DNA from: Parascedosporium putredinis
Lineage: Eukaryota > Ascomycota > Sordariomycetes > Microascales > Microascaceae
Direction: 5' to 3'
Assembly (NCBI GenBank): GCA_949357655.1
Contig: CASHTG010000006.1
Coordinates: 248,001-312,000, forward strand
DNA: 64,000 nucleotides
The position numbers were made by a program, and so were the translations under genes. Shown one piece after another: positions 22,101 through 33,905 of this stretch. The notes below the pieces were generated by a model, which worked only from the letters and a program-made list of their open reading frames with translations, did no database searches and had not been told where the DNA came from. Each line of letters opens with the position of its first letter. Position 1 is the stretch's first letter.

Positions 22101-24000
22101 TCTGAAGCGTACGTTGATCAAATGTCATGTCGACATTCGATCCAGCCGATCCACAAGTGAGATGGGAGGGGGAGAGCTCTAGCCCAGGCCAGCCAGTAAG
22201 TAGGGCCTAGGGGGTGAGTCGTCGAATTAACAGTACATCGGTGCTAGTGGGACAGAATGTCGTCGTCAAAGGCCGGTAGTCCGTCGAAATGCCTCGACTC
22301 CCGGACTCCCGCTTCTGTTTCACCACGACAAGTACCGGGGTACATTGGTACGCTGGATTATTAACCACTTTCGATGAAGAGAATGACGATTCCTTCCATG
22401 GAACCCCAAACCGTTTGGTCACATATCAAATCATGTTCCGTCTTTCCTTTCCCTCTCTCCGAAAGCACACCCCCGAAAAATAAAATACCATCACAGAAGT
22501 GTGAGAGAGGGAGAGAAGCGAGCCCGGGGAGCCACATGCTCTCGATCGTAAAAGCGCCCAATCATGCACGAGCCACGAGCCAAGACCTGCTGGCGATGCT
22601 CTGGTCGATATTACGCTTCATGTACGAAGTAAAATGGCCATGTAGTGTACGAGAGTAGTGTATGAGAAATGCATTCTCTCTTCTCCCTTGTTCGCTGGCA
22701 ACAGCAATCTGCCCGTTCTCCGCTTTCCACTTTGGGTGCGTTGGAACAGATTGGATCCCGCCAATATGACCAACTTGAAGTGAACGATGGGCCCTGCCGA
22801 GGGCAATCGCCATCTCTTGTGCGCGTCGATCCCGCAAGCTAACACGACCCCTCCTTCCCCCCTTCCCCGACCATTCCCCTCCAGCTCTCGCCTTTTTTGG
22901 GAGCTCAAGGGGAAAGAGCGTTGGATGTTGGTTTTGGATTTTGATCTTGACCTGAGCAAGGCACAGTCTCGACATCGCTCCTGCTCTCTCATGATCTCTC
23001 CACTCGGGGAAAATGTGAAACCAAACCTAATAAACTTTAGGGAAGGACCACTGCTTCATTGTCATTGTATGGAGCCATCGACATCGATGTGTGAACTTAC
23101 AATGCGACCCTCTGCGATATCGAGGAGTTCTTCCCACTGTATACTGCTTACACTTTCTGGCCAACCATAAGGGTACTTGTTTGTACGTACCTTGGCAAGT
23201 CTCCACTCACGCAACGTTGCGTGCGGACATCGACGAAGCATCTCAATTTCCAGATCCACACTTCCTTCTGTGAGCAAATCCTTTTCACCATGCACAAATT
23301 GTGAACATTACCATATTGCTTAAGAGGAGGGGAACAGATTGAGTACGACGGAAAAAAAAAAAGAAAGAAAGAAAAGAAAAGGAAATTAAAGTCCACCAAA
23401 AGACTGATATCTTCCCTTGCACCATACCATACCACGAATGCGTCTCTGTTGGGGGTCTCTGTTGGGGTAGCCTCTTGAAGCTATTGATGTCATCAAGACT
23501 GAAAATGACCTTTTGAGCATCTACAGAGGTGCCAAGTCACCGTAAGCGCGAGGGAAGAATTAGAAGCGAAAAACATCCCTTCGGACTCGCCGCCGCCATC
23601 AGCCTTATCTAGTGTAGTCCATTCCTTTCACTCTGCCTCTCGATGCCTTGGCGCGCGCCCGAGGATGATGACGAGGGTGGCTAGCTTCGATTTCTCTACC
23701 GATGGGGGAGGGAGCCGGCCAGCCACCAATGCGACGAAAAGATGCGAGTTGTCGTCGTTTGGCTCGAAACGACAACAGAGAGCGGGGAGAGGAGCATGGT
23801 GTGGTGCATTGGCTTGTGAGCAGGGCTGCTTCAAGCCGACAATGGAAGGTCAGCAGGGTTGAGTGTATTACCGTGCTTCGTAGTGCACGAGGGCCTGACC
23901 ATTGAAGTCTTAGCCTCACTGGGCGTGGTGTGGTGTCTGTGTGGTCTAATTCGTTTTTCTCCGCAAGACAGCACCAGCGCTAGGTGAATTTCCTTCAATG
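19126..24000. other. Gene-poor region, left half of the 9.4-kb gap
   Basis: I see no gene. Open frames reach about 190 codons (19954-20535) but are Phe/Leu/Ser/Pro-rich or basic low-complexity and overlap equal-sized frames in other phases. Patches of poly-A/poly-T (for example 20365-20385 and 23350-23395) and one short duplication of a gtctctgttgggg unit at about 23443-23471 occur. There is no transposase, reverse transcriptase or repeat terminus. It could contain non-coding transcripts or distal regulatory DNA. Confidence 0.35.
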
Positions 24001-25351
24001 TTTGTTTCCCTGGGTCAGCTCAGCCAATTTGACTGTGTGCCACTGGCGCTGGCGCTGGCGCCGTGAGGGTGTGGTCGATCGTTCCTGCCATGGTTCGTCT
24101 TGGCCACGCTCAGCGAGTATGTCTGTCTGTGTGTGTGCCTGGGCCCCCTGCGATTCAAGCGCCCTTGCCCGGCCTGGCTGCTGTGTCTCTGTCCCTCTTT
24201 GCCCTGTTACGGCCGTTGCCCAGAAATGCCCAGGTTCTGGGCGATGCTTGTCTCAACGAACCTGCGTTTACCTTCACCTCAGCGCTCTCTCAATCCTCTC
24301 TCGTCTTGCGGGGTTTTCCCTTTCTTGGCATGGTTCAATTTCCATTGGGAAAAGTCCAGGGCTTTTTTTTTTCTTTTTTTCTTTTTCTTATTTTCTTTTG
24401 TCGTGCTCTAATTCCTCCTGCTCTCTCCCCTGTTACTATCCTCAGCCCCCTGGAGAAAGGCTCCGTCTCCAAGCGCGATCAGTGCGTCTACCAGTACCGA
24501 CCCACCATTTGCTCCGATGTTAACTGACAAATCGAGAAATAAAGAAGACGAAAAATGCTCCTATGTAGGATGCGTGATGTGGAGTGCATGGGGTGCTAGG
24601 CAGGCAAGGGAAACCCGCAAAAGACGACATGACGTATTATCGGCCTGCCAAGGTTATCACCCTCCCTCCATTCCTCGCTCGTCTCGCTTGTCTCGCTCGG
24701 TCCGCGCCCGCTTTCCAGCGGCAAATCGAGGTGGTCCTCATCCGGAGCTTTCTCATCCAACCCGCACACCCCCTTCTCGCATACCCGCCACCCTTGACAC
24801 TCGGTCGAGAGCCTCTTTGAAGTGGCTTGGGGGCAAAGAGCGGGATTGCATCTGTCTTGTCTCCTTAAGAAACTCACCTCCCAGGACGGGGACAAGGTTC
24901 GTATCTCGTTTCATCACCAATACAACCCTCGTTCGACTTACAAGCCACCCTTCCCGCCCTTTCGCCGTTTCGCCCCTCATTCAAGATGACAAACCTAGAT
25001 CAAGGCAGGACGGAGAGCCTAAGGCGTCGCCCTGCACATGCAGCGTCGCAGCACAGGAAGCATGCAAGCCCGGGTTGCACGGACGAGGCAAGAGACGAAA
25101 GGGAGAAAGAAGACGAGGAGCTCCCTCGATGGACGACGTTCTGCAAGTAACTTCTTTTGTTTTTCTGGCTCGCCTGAGCAGGTCGAGTAGCACGGCCGGG
25201 ATTGCCGTCCTGCGGTACTCGGTCAGAAGGGACGATGATCTTTTTTGTATGGATGAAGCCCATCCGTCCCATCCTTCAAATTAAAAGACGATGGACTTCT
25301 CCCAGTCCTGGAATAAGCAGTGGAAGGAGAAGCAGCAGCCAGCCGTGCCGC

Positions 25352-25375
25352 GTGTGTGTGTGTGTGTGTGTGTGC
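25352..25375. repeat. GT microsatellite
   Basis: About twelve GT dinucleotides in a row, followed by GCGCGGGGGG. It lies in non-coding DNA and is probably length-variable. Confidence 0.9.
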
Positions 25376-25500
25376 GCGGGGGGTCGTTTTTTCCTCGAGC
25401 ATGGGCTTGTCCTTGCAGATCCCAGAGCTAAGATACATTTGGACAAGCACTGCACTGGATTTCTTGTATTTGGGTGCTTGTTACTTTTCTTTTTTTCTTC

Positions 25501-25518
25501 TTTTTTTTTTTTTTTTTT
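25501..25518. repeat. Poly-T tract
   Basis: Eighteen T without interruption, embedded in a longer T/C-rich segment (25483-25560). True length is uncertain given the homopolymer problems of this sequence. Confidence 0.8.
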
Positions 25519-28174
25519 CCTTTCGTTCATGCTTCTTCTCTGTCTCTCTCTGTTTCGCCCTCCGTTGCCGTTTTCCGTCTTCTCCGGACCCTATCGCCTG
25601 GTTGTCAGGTGAAGGGGAAGTCCAAGAAACGGCCTAGTATCTCTTGAGTGGGGGTAAAGTTCAGAAACTGGAGAAACTGGGTGGCGATCGGCAAAGAGTT
25701 TTTGCTGCTCAGCTATCTATGGGTGAAATGTTTTCCAATGTCGGGGCGCCCCTTCAAAGATGTGCGGCACACTGTGAAAGAAGCGAGCACAGGTCTCAAG
25801 TTTAATTTACAACTACGGGCGCCGGCGCGGGGCGTCCTTTCAAGGTTGAAGGGAGTGGACTGGACTGCTGGGCTGGAAACAGCAGTTGACGAGAGCCTGC
25901 ATCAAATGTCAGCAAGAGTGCACCCTCACTCTCAACGACAACTGAGACTCATCGCCCAAGGTTGAACACCCAAAGTGATGTGGCACTCGCGTGGACCCTT
26001 GCCATACACTTCATGTTCCTTTTCTTCTCTTCAACGGTTCATCGTTTACCCCCTTTTTCCTATTGCTCTGAATCAAATCCATCCCATCCCGCCACCATCA
26101 TCACACGCCTTGTGAACATGGACTGACCGTGTAAGAAAAACCCCCAAGCACGCACGCCCTCTCCTCTGCACCCTGAAGAGACGCCCCTCCATCTGAAGGA
26201 ACAGTGCCCTCGTCTCAGCAGCGACAGCGGGAATCGAGCAATGTCTCGATTCAACGCAAGACCACCGGATGCCGCCCTACAATTAAAGTAGAAAACACAA
26301 GAGTGGCAAGCGAGTAAAAATCGTCAATAAGCGGCGGATCCTACCTTGGGCATGAAACGACCGCCGCAGTGGGCTGGGGGTCGACCAGCTGCCATATTCG
26401 ACCAAGCTTCGTGGCCGATGGATTTCAATGGGAATCCTCCAGCCCGGGCCAAGTCGTCCGTTGCCCGGCGTATCTCCAAAGTTTAGCGCAAAGAGCCTCC
26501 TGACCTTTCCCTTTTCCTCCCCCACCTCCCCTGCCCTGTCTCTAGACCCCCGCGGTGGGCTATTCTGACCGAGCGAATCGCATGTTATGCATCTGAAATC
26601 CTTCTCTGGGGAAGGAAACAAGCCTAGTAGGCCGCCTTTTTCTTTTTCTTCTTTGTTTTTAGTCGCCGCCATTCCGAGCCTTACCCGTCTAGGAAAAGGC
26701 TACTCGTCACGCGTCAAATCCTATTTCTCTTGACTCCATGCCTCTGCTTTCCTTTGGTGTTTCGGATGGCCTTACCTCGGCCATGATTTATTTTCCACCT
26801 TTTTTTTTTCTTTCCTTGACGTGAAGGTATTCCCAAAGTATTCTCCACATCCTTGCCCTCGCCTCCTCTTTCCCCAGCCCCATGAGGAGCCTAGGCAACT
26901 TGGTGGTTCGACAAGTGCGTGGGCTTAGAATCAGCGTCGTGCCAGGTTAGAATCCTCCACATGCGCCTTTCCACACCGTCCGCTCACATTCACACGCATT
27001 CACACACACACATACATACAAACTCACTCTGCCAGATCCACAACCCGGAACCAACCCCACATCCGCCCTTCTCTCCCAATGGGTCCATGTATGGATGACT
27101 TCAACGTGGTCGCTCTTCGGCCCCATCCACCATTCGTCCACCGCGCCCAGCCAGAGGGCTAGTCTGCCCCTCACCGTCATCTTTTGTCCGGAGAAAGGGT
27201 GGGGAAAGGCATACTTTCTTTCTTTCTTTTTCTTTTTTTTTCTTTTGTGTTCAGTTCCCCTTCCTTACTTCCACTTTCTCGCATTGTTTCGAAACCCGAA
27301 CTTGGTCTTTGCCATGATTTCTTCGTGTGGCAAGTGACTTTACCTCACGAGTTCCCTATGCGCACGCCCCGAGTCCCACATCCTCACCTCATCGAGCTCC
27401 GGAGGTTCCCCCTCTCCCCTTTTCCATAGAAATCGCAGAGAAGAAAAGAAGGGGACGAAAAGGGGGACTGAAAAAATAAACCCAGAGGACTTGGCACAAG
27501 GTTGATCGAAAGATGCAAGTCAGTTCCCCAGGGCCTGAAATCTGGCACACATCATCTTCGCACACACCCCCATCTCGTTCTTTTACATGCTGGCGATGCG
27601 TAGATCTGGAAGCTGTCAGTCACTCTTTGTCGCCCAAGCTGCACGAGACAGACAAAGCGTCAGCCAGAGTACGTGATTCTCCTTGCCCTCGTCCCCGTCT
27701 AGCGCCAACAGCTGTCCCCTCTTCCCCCAATGCGCAAAACAGGAGGAAAGGTCAGGTGCAGTGACGACATTGGGGAAAACTAGAGTCTCTGCTCTGGGCT
27801 GGGAACGCGGCAGCGCGCGGATGCAAAGCAAAAGGCTGGTTGAGGAATTCAAGGTGTCTATGCCTAATCCTCATTGCTCCTCCTCCTCCTCTCCATGGCT
27901 CCCCGCAAAAGAAACAAGAAAACTTCCTCACACCCCTCCCCCTTCCCCCTTTCATCGCACACCCCCTTTCGCCCACCCCCGTCCTTCTCGCAGAGTACAT
28001 CTGAGGGGATGTTGATCCGCTAGTCTAGGCCCTAGCTGAGGGTTTGCAATACCTCTCCAAGTAATATCCAGAGCTTCGACTTAGGGGCCTTGGCTTTTAC
28101 TTTTGTTTTTGGTCCTTTCCTTTCCTTTCCTGTGCTTGATTTGCGTGTCCACCCTGTGTAACTGCTCGTGCTTC

Positions 28175-28345
28175 GGTATAATAACACCAGAGATTCAGTC
28201 CCCGGACCCTTGACCCAGAGCTCGCCCATCCTTGGAAATTCCGTATAAGCCAGAGCTTTCCGCTCCTACCCTTCCCGTTTCCTCCCCCTCTCTTCAAGTC
28301 TCTTGCTTCCTTCAGCAGTCGAGATCCAGTCCATCTCCTTCATTT
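28175..28345 (+). promoter_or_regulatory. Putative core promoter of the MFS transporter gene
   Basis: TATA-like elements (gtataata at about 28177 and gtataag at about 28243) are followed by a dense CT-rich block (28256-28345) with tctcttcaagtctcttgc-type initiator sequence. This lies 230-400 bp before the ATG at 28575. CT-rich tracts just before the transcription start are typical of highly expressed fungal genes. Placement is by pattern only. Confidence 0.35.
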
Positions 28346-28574
28346 CCTAGGTCGAAGGAGTAAATCACACACAGACACACATATATACCCAGAACTCCCT
28401 CCCTCCCCCTCGTCTCTCGGGACAGATCTTGAAGGTCCCATCGACATCCACCCAAAACCTCCTCACCACCCTTCCTCCATCCTCTCCAATTGGGATCGGC
28501 GGTCTACCCCCGTGAGACTGGTGAACAACGACCAAAAGGAAATCCCCTCCTCTGCCACCGCAGCTTGGCCCACC

Positions 28575-31500
28575 ATGTCGGAAGCTAGCGATAACAAGAT
28601 TGGCGAGAAGCCGACCGCTGATGAGGCATCGTGAGTATTCCTCCTTCCTCCCTTTTTCCCCCTTTCGCTTTTGTATGCAGGTGTTGGTTTTTCTTCCTTC
28701 TGCATGTCTTGCTTTCCTTCTTTTTCCCAATTCTTCATCCATTGTCTCCGCTTGCCCCTTTACCCTTTTTTTCTTTCCCATCGCCAGTGAGTCGCGAATG
28801 AACTGGGAGAGAGGAAAAGAGACGGGTCTCCCCGTTGTCTCGCCCCCAGTCAATTCAAGCTTCTTAGCTCCCGGCTGGGCGCTAAGCCTGCCACTGCCGC
28901 GAGCCAGTCGTATTCACCCACCCCCTTTTCCCCGCACAAACAATTGGAAACAAATGGCCCGCAATCCGCTCCCCGCGCGCTGCTTTTCACGATAATTGCT
29001 GGAAACTGCGCTGCTGCCCTTGCCTCGATGACATCACATCCCCTGCCAAGAAGAAAAGTGGTGGACAGCAAGCGCGAAGAATGAAAAGACACGATGAGGA
29101 GAAAAAGGCAAAAAGAAGCACAAAGGCCCCGCAAAATGAACAACGAACTTTAAAATAAAAAAAGAATTTATAAAATCAAAGGGAAAAAAGAAAGAAATTA
29201 GTCGGCTAACCCTACCATTTTTTCTTCTCGCAGCCTGAGTGCCACCAAGACCGAAGCCCCCACCGAAGATGGCGCCCGCCGCGCCAGCATCCTCGCCCAG
29301 AACCTCGAGGGCGAGATCCCCAACCCGCTCAAGGGGATCCCCGCGAGACCCTCCTCGACAACGTGACGCGCTTCCAAAAGGAAAAGGGCTTGCCCGACGA
29401 CATCCTGCCCGTGCTCAAGAAGGGCGCCCTCGTCGCCCAGAACCCCGCCGGCTTCGAGTCCATAAGCGACCTCGAAGAAGAGGAGAAGCAGGCCCTGCGA
29501 GACGAGGTCACCCACAAATGGCGACACCCCAAGCCTTTGTACTACACTATTCTGCTCAACTCCATCGCCGCTGCTATTCAAGGTTGGGATCAGGTACGCT
29601 TGGGCTTCTTCGTCCTTTTCTTTCTGTCTTTTCTGCTCCTCATCTAACAAAATTCTCTACTCTGTAGACGGGTTCCAACGGTGCCAACTTGAGCTTCCCC
29701 ATCGCTATGGGTATCCCCGATAGCGGTGATTTCTGTATCGACAACCAGGCCGAGTGCGACAAGAATGCTTGGATCGTCGGGTTGGTGAACGCCATGCCCT
29801 ACATCACCATCTGGCTCTTGTAAGTTTCCTTTCGCTCCTCCCCGCACCCCGGCTTTGCACGGATGAAGACTCTGTCTGTTGTTGCTGTTGCTGCTGCAAA
29901 GAAAAAAAAAAGAAATCCTAGTTAGCTAACCGCCGGTTTTTTCACGCTGTAGCGCCGGTTGGATCTCGGATCCCCTCAACGACCTCCTCGGACGCCGCGG
30001 CGTCATCTTCCTCGGCGGCATCTTCTCCCTCATCGCTCCCTTCGGCATGGGCGTGTCCCAGACCTGGGGCCAGCTCGCCGCCACGCGTATGCTTCTCGGT
30101 ATCGGCATGGGTCTCAAGGAAGTCACCGTCCCCGTCTTCTCGGCGGAGAACTCGCCTCCCTTGATTCGCGGTGGTTTAGTCATGTCTTGGCAGATTTGGA
30201 CAGCTTTCGGTACGTCGAGGACGCCAATTATCCCTCTGTTTTTTTTTAATCATCCCCGGTGGTTCGGTTCGTGCTCCTTGAAGAAGAAAAGGGCCTATGT
30301 GACTGACCCTCTGTGCTTCTCCCCAAACAGGCATCTTCCTCGGTACTTGCGCCAACCTCGCCGTCGGCAAGACGGGCGCCATCGCCTGGCGTCTCCAGTT
30401 CGCCTCGGCCTTCATCCCCGCCGTGCCCCTCGTCCTCGGCACCTGGTTCTGCCCCGAGTCCCCCGCTGGTACATCAAGAAGGGCAAGTACACCAAGGCCT
30501 GGGGCTCCCTCCTGCGCCTGCGCAACACCCCTCTCCAGGCCGCCCGCGACCTCTACTACATCCAGGCCATGCTCGACCAGGAGGAGGCCATGGTCCGCGA
30601 GTCCGGCCTGCACGCCACCAACAACATGTTCAAGCGCTTCGTCGAGCTCTTCACCGTGCCCCGCATCCGCCGCGCCACCCAGGCGTCCGGTATCGTCATG
30701 ATTGCCCAGCAGATGTGCGGCATCAACATCATCGCCTTTTACAGCTCCACCATCTTCAAGGAGTCGGGCATCAGCGACTACACTGCCCTCTTCGCCTCCT
30801 TTGGCTTCGGTCTCATCAACTTCATCTTTGCCTGGCCCGCCGTTTGGACGATCGATACCTTTGGTCGTAGGGCCCTGCTGCTGTTCACTTTCCCCAACAT
30901 GTTCTGGACTCTGCTCGGTAAGTTGGACTCCCGTCAATATCTCTCTCTGCGTGAATGCCGTACAACGGCTTCAGCCTGCGAAAGAAGTGCAGAGCATGTA
31001 GCTAATCGCACCTTTTCTCCCCTATAGCTGCCGGTCTTTGCTTCCTGATCCAGCCTGGTGTCGAAGATAGCACAGCCCGTATCGCCGCCGTGGCCACATT
31101 CGTTTATCTCTTCGCCGCCTTTTACTCTCCAGGCGAGGGTCCCGTCCCCTTCATGTACTCCGCCGAGGTGTTCCCGCTCTCCCATCGTGAGATTGGCATG
31201 TCGTGGGCCGTGGCGACCAACAACTTCTGGGGCTCCATCCTCTCCCTCACCTTCCCCCGAATGCTGCACGCCATGACGGCCACGGGCGCCTTTTGCTTCT
31301 ACGCGGGCCTTAACCTCGTGGCACTCGCCCTCATCTTCCTCTTCATGCCCGAGACCAAGCAAAAGACCCTCGAGGAACTCGATTACGTCTTCGCCGTGCC
31401 CACCAGGACTCACGCCAAGTACCAGACCGGCACCGTGCTCCCCTGGTGGTTCAGGCGGTGGATCCTCCAGAAGAAGGGCGAGCCCTGCCCCGAGCTGTAC

Positions 31501-31641
31501 CGCCAGGACAACAGCGTCACCCCGCCAGGAGCGAGCCTTCGGTCTAGATATTGGAGGAAGAAAACTAATGGTCGGTTTGGATTGGCTTCCTGCCTGCATT
31601 CGCGGGCAGGGAGTGTAACGGACAGTAGACCATGGAGATGA
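28575..31641 (+). CDS. MFS sugar/polyol transporter
   Basis: Twelve-helix sugar porter. Six exons: 28575-28630, 29234-29593, 29668-29819, 29953-30209, 30331-30917, 31028-31641; every junction is in phase. The first intron is unusually long (603 nt). About 675 aa, with a cytosolic N-terminal extension of about 120 residues (IPRETLLDNVTRF, LKKGALVAQNPAGFESI) typical of a fungal sugar-transporter subfamily. Sugar-porter signatures: GWISDPLNDLLGRRGVIF, GIGMGLKEVTVPVFSAE, PESPRWY, QQMCGINIIAFYSS, DTFGRRALLL, GEGPVPFMYSAEVFPLSHRE and PETKQKTLEELDYVF. Two contractions interrupt it: C4 29339-29342 (before RETLLDN) and C5 30460-30464 (inside PESPRWY). The C-terminal 45 residues after NSVTPP look unlike the family, so the stop may be displaced. 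Substrate unknown. It stands alone in gene-poor DNA. Confidence 0.9.
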
Positions 31642-33871
31642 AAAGAGTAGGAGAAAGTAGGTGGTGAGAATGGGCGTCGCCATAATTTTTGCAGGGGTTT
31701 TCTGGGGAGGCACGCCGCGTAATTTTGGGACCTTGTCGTCGCCGCCCTCGCGTCAAAGTATCTGTCTTTGCTTGTACTGATTTCGATCTCATGTCTTTTT
31801 TGCATGAGAACACTCGCGCCTACGCATGGGTTGTTTTTGAAACCCTCGCAGATACCTCTTGCTTTGAGTACCAATATAGTCCCGTTATAACTATTTCCAT
31901 CACATTCCAGCCGTAGAAAGTTGAAATAGCGGACGAGAGCCATTGCGTCGGGCACGATGGCTCACCTCCTTCTCGAATGGGCTAAGAACATCTCTTTCAA
32001 CGGGTTGGGAGATTTGAGGATTCACCAGGCCCGCGTGCCCCGTTCTGTTGTCCGGCTGGCGAGTTACGCGTAAAATTCAGCAATCCGCCTTCAAGGCTCT
32101 TCTATCCAGGTCCCAGAGTCGTCTAATGCGGGGCGTTGCTACTATATCTAGCGCCAGGTTCGCCAACTCCCGTCTGCTGCGGTCGATTCTCGCGATGCTA
32201 GACCCGGGACCATCCCGATTGGTTGATCAGCCCTGTTTAGTGAGTTTTTGGGTTTCCAACCCCGATATGGTTAGGGTTAGCCAGATCATCTTTGCTGCCC
32301 CATAATGAGTATCAGCTTACAATTGAAGCATAAACGATAAAAGCCAAGTTTCGCCGTCGAGCCTTTCGTGGCCCTTGCTAGTTTGCAAAAACACTCCAAC
32401 CCTCCTCTACGCCTTGTTCGCTTGCAGCCAACTAGAATCAGGGAGGTACGCACACACACTGCGTATTGGGCAGTTCTGGATTGTAAATGCTTGTGGTTGG
32501 GCCAAAAGTGCGAAAACAAGCCCGGTTTCACAGACATCCTGGCGGTCACGTAACACCCAAATGAGCTCAAACCTGTTCACTTTCCAGAGGCGCGGCTAGG
32601 CAGGCTAATTACTGATTTGATACATATGCGGCGGTGTACTCGCCGCGGGGATCAATGTGACCCAGGCCAAGAGCCTCCTCCTCTTCGTGACCTCTGCACA
32701 AAGTTGCGGTCTCTCATCAACCGTTCTCAGGAAATCTCACCCCTCTCGATCAGATGATGGGGGTGAGGGGGTGAGGGTGACGCCGCGGACTGCTGCTAGA
32801 CGCCAGTTGGGAGATGCTTACCCACTTGACTGACGACGCAGGCGTTGATGCACGAGATCGAACCAACTCCTCGGTTCCTGGGGCGGAGCAGTGGTTTACG
32901 CATGCCCTCGGCCTCTCTCCTGAGACGGACGATGAGAGCTGAAGGGTGTGCATGTTTTGTCGTCAGGCTCGGAGCAATAGAAGGAGTAACAATGACACCC
33001 GGAAGAAGCACCTCTAAAACAACGTAGGACCATGGACAGCTTGCCCTGCTCCGCTCTCGTATCCCCGACCATGGATATTCCGGACTGGAAGGTTCCACAT
33101 CTCACCGAGAGCAGTTCTGGTTGGGTATTGCAACACACCCTGTGGGAGTGCTTGTTTCGTTTCTTTCTCCATCTGTTCCTCTTTTCCTCCTCTTTGTTAA
33201 GATATTACCCAGCATCCTGCCAGATTTACCCCCTTCAGACCGGCCTAGAGCCTCCCGCGTCGTCGCACGTTTACAGAAGCAACGTTTCCAACTGAAAGCG
33301 GGCCAGTCTCAGTGTCGGTAGCTCAGCTCGCCACATTTTCTCTAGGATCGACCGCATGACATGCCGCCTCGTTTGCAGGGCGGATGCCGCGCCGATCCTG
33401 TCAAAACATTTCAAGAAAAGTCTAGGCCGCTGCAAGAGCAAAAACGGCTGCTAACGGAGGCGGACGTCAACCCCGGATGTGGACCGGCTTGTAGAAGGCA
33501 CTGGATTTGTCGCTCGGCCAAAGTGAAAGGAAATGGTTTATAGAGAGGATAAAAAGGAAAAAGGTAAGGGTAGCGCACGAGGACCTCGGCTGCTCGCCGA
33601 TTTCAGGGAGAAAAATGCCAATCTCACCTCCTCACTCACCCATGTGGAGTATCCATGGCGAAGATATCCATCGCTGCAGCTAGGTGCCCTTTGAGGCAAG
33701 ACGAGGCTTCAAGTCGAACCGTGAGTCACTAACAAAGGGAGTATTCCGGTCATTCTCCACGCCTGATTTACCTCTAGCTTAGGAGCTCAACTGCGCGGCG
33801 CCGCATCGTTATGGCCGATAAACGGTCCGACATGTGAGCAGGTGGTGGCAATAGAGAGAGAGAGAGTGTGT

Positions 33872-33905
<34 letters not shown>

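Larger units (their letters stand above)
24000..28174. other. Gene-poor, pyrimidine-rich region upstream of the MFS transporter
   Basis: The + strand is strongly C/T-rich over long stretches (24100-24480, 25470-25590, 26640-26830, 27200-27440), the transporter's coding strand. The longest frame (24517-25284, 255 codons) has Arg/Ser/Pro-rich composition, no recognisable motif and competing frames, so I reject it as a gene. The region holds a GT microsatellite and a poly-T tract, listed separately, and a CA-rich patch at about 26990-27020. Confidence 0.35.

Noticed and set aside
24517..25284. 255-codon open frame on the + strand
   Set aside because: Arg/Ser/Pro-rich composition, no motif, overlapping frames of similar size and no promoter or splice context of a gene.
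32264..32280. Telomere-like ggttagggttag
   Set aside because: Only two units, internal, without further copies; chance occurrence or a trivial relic.
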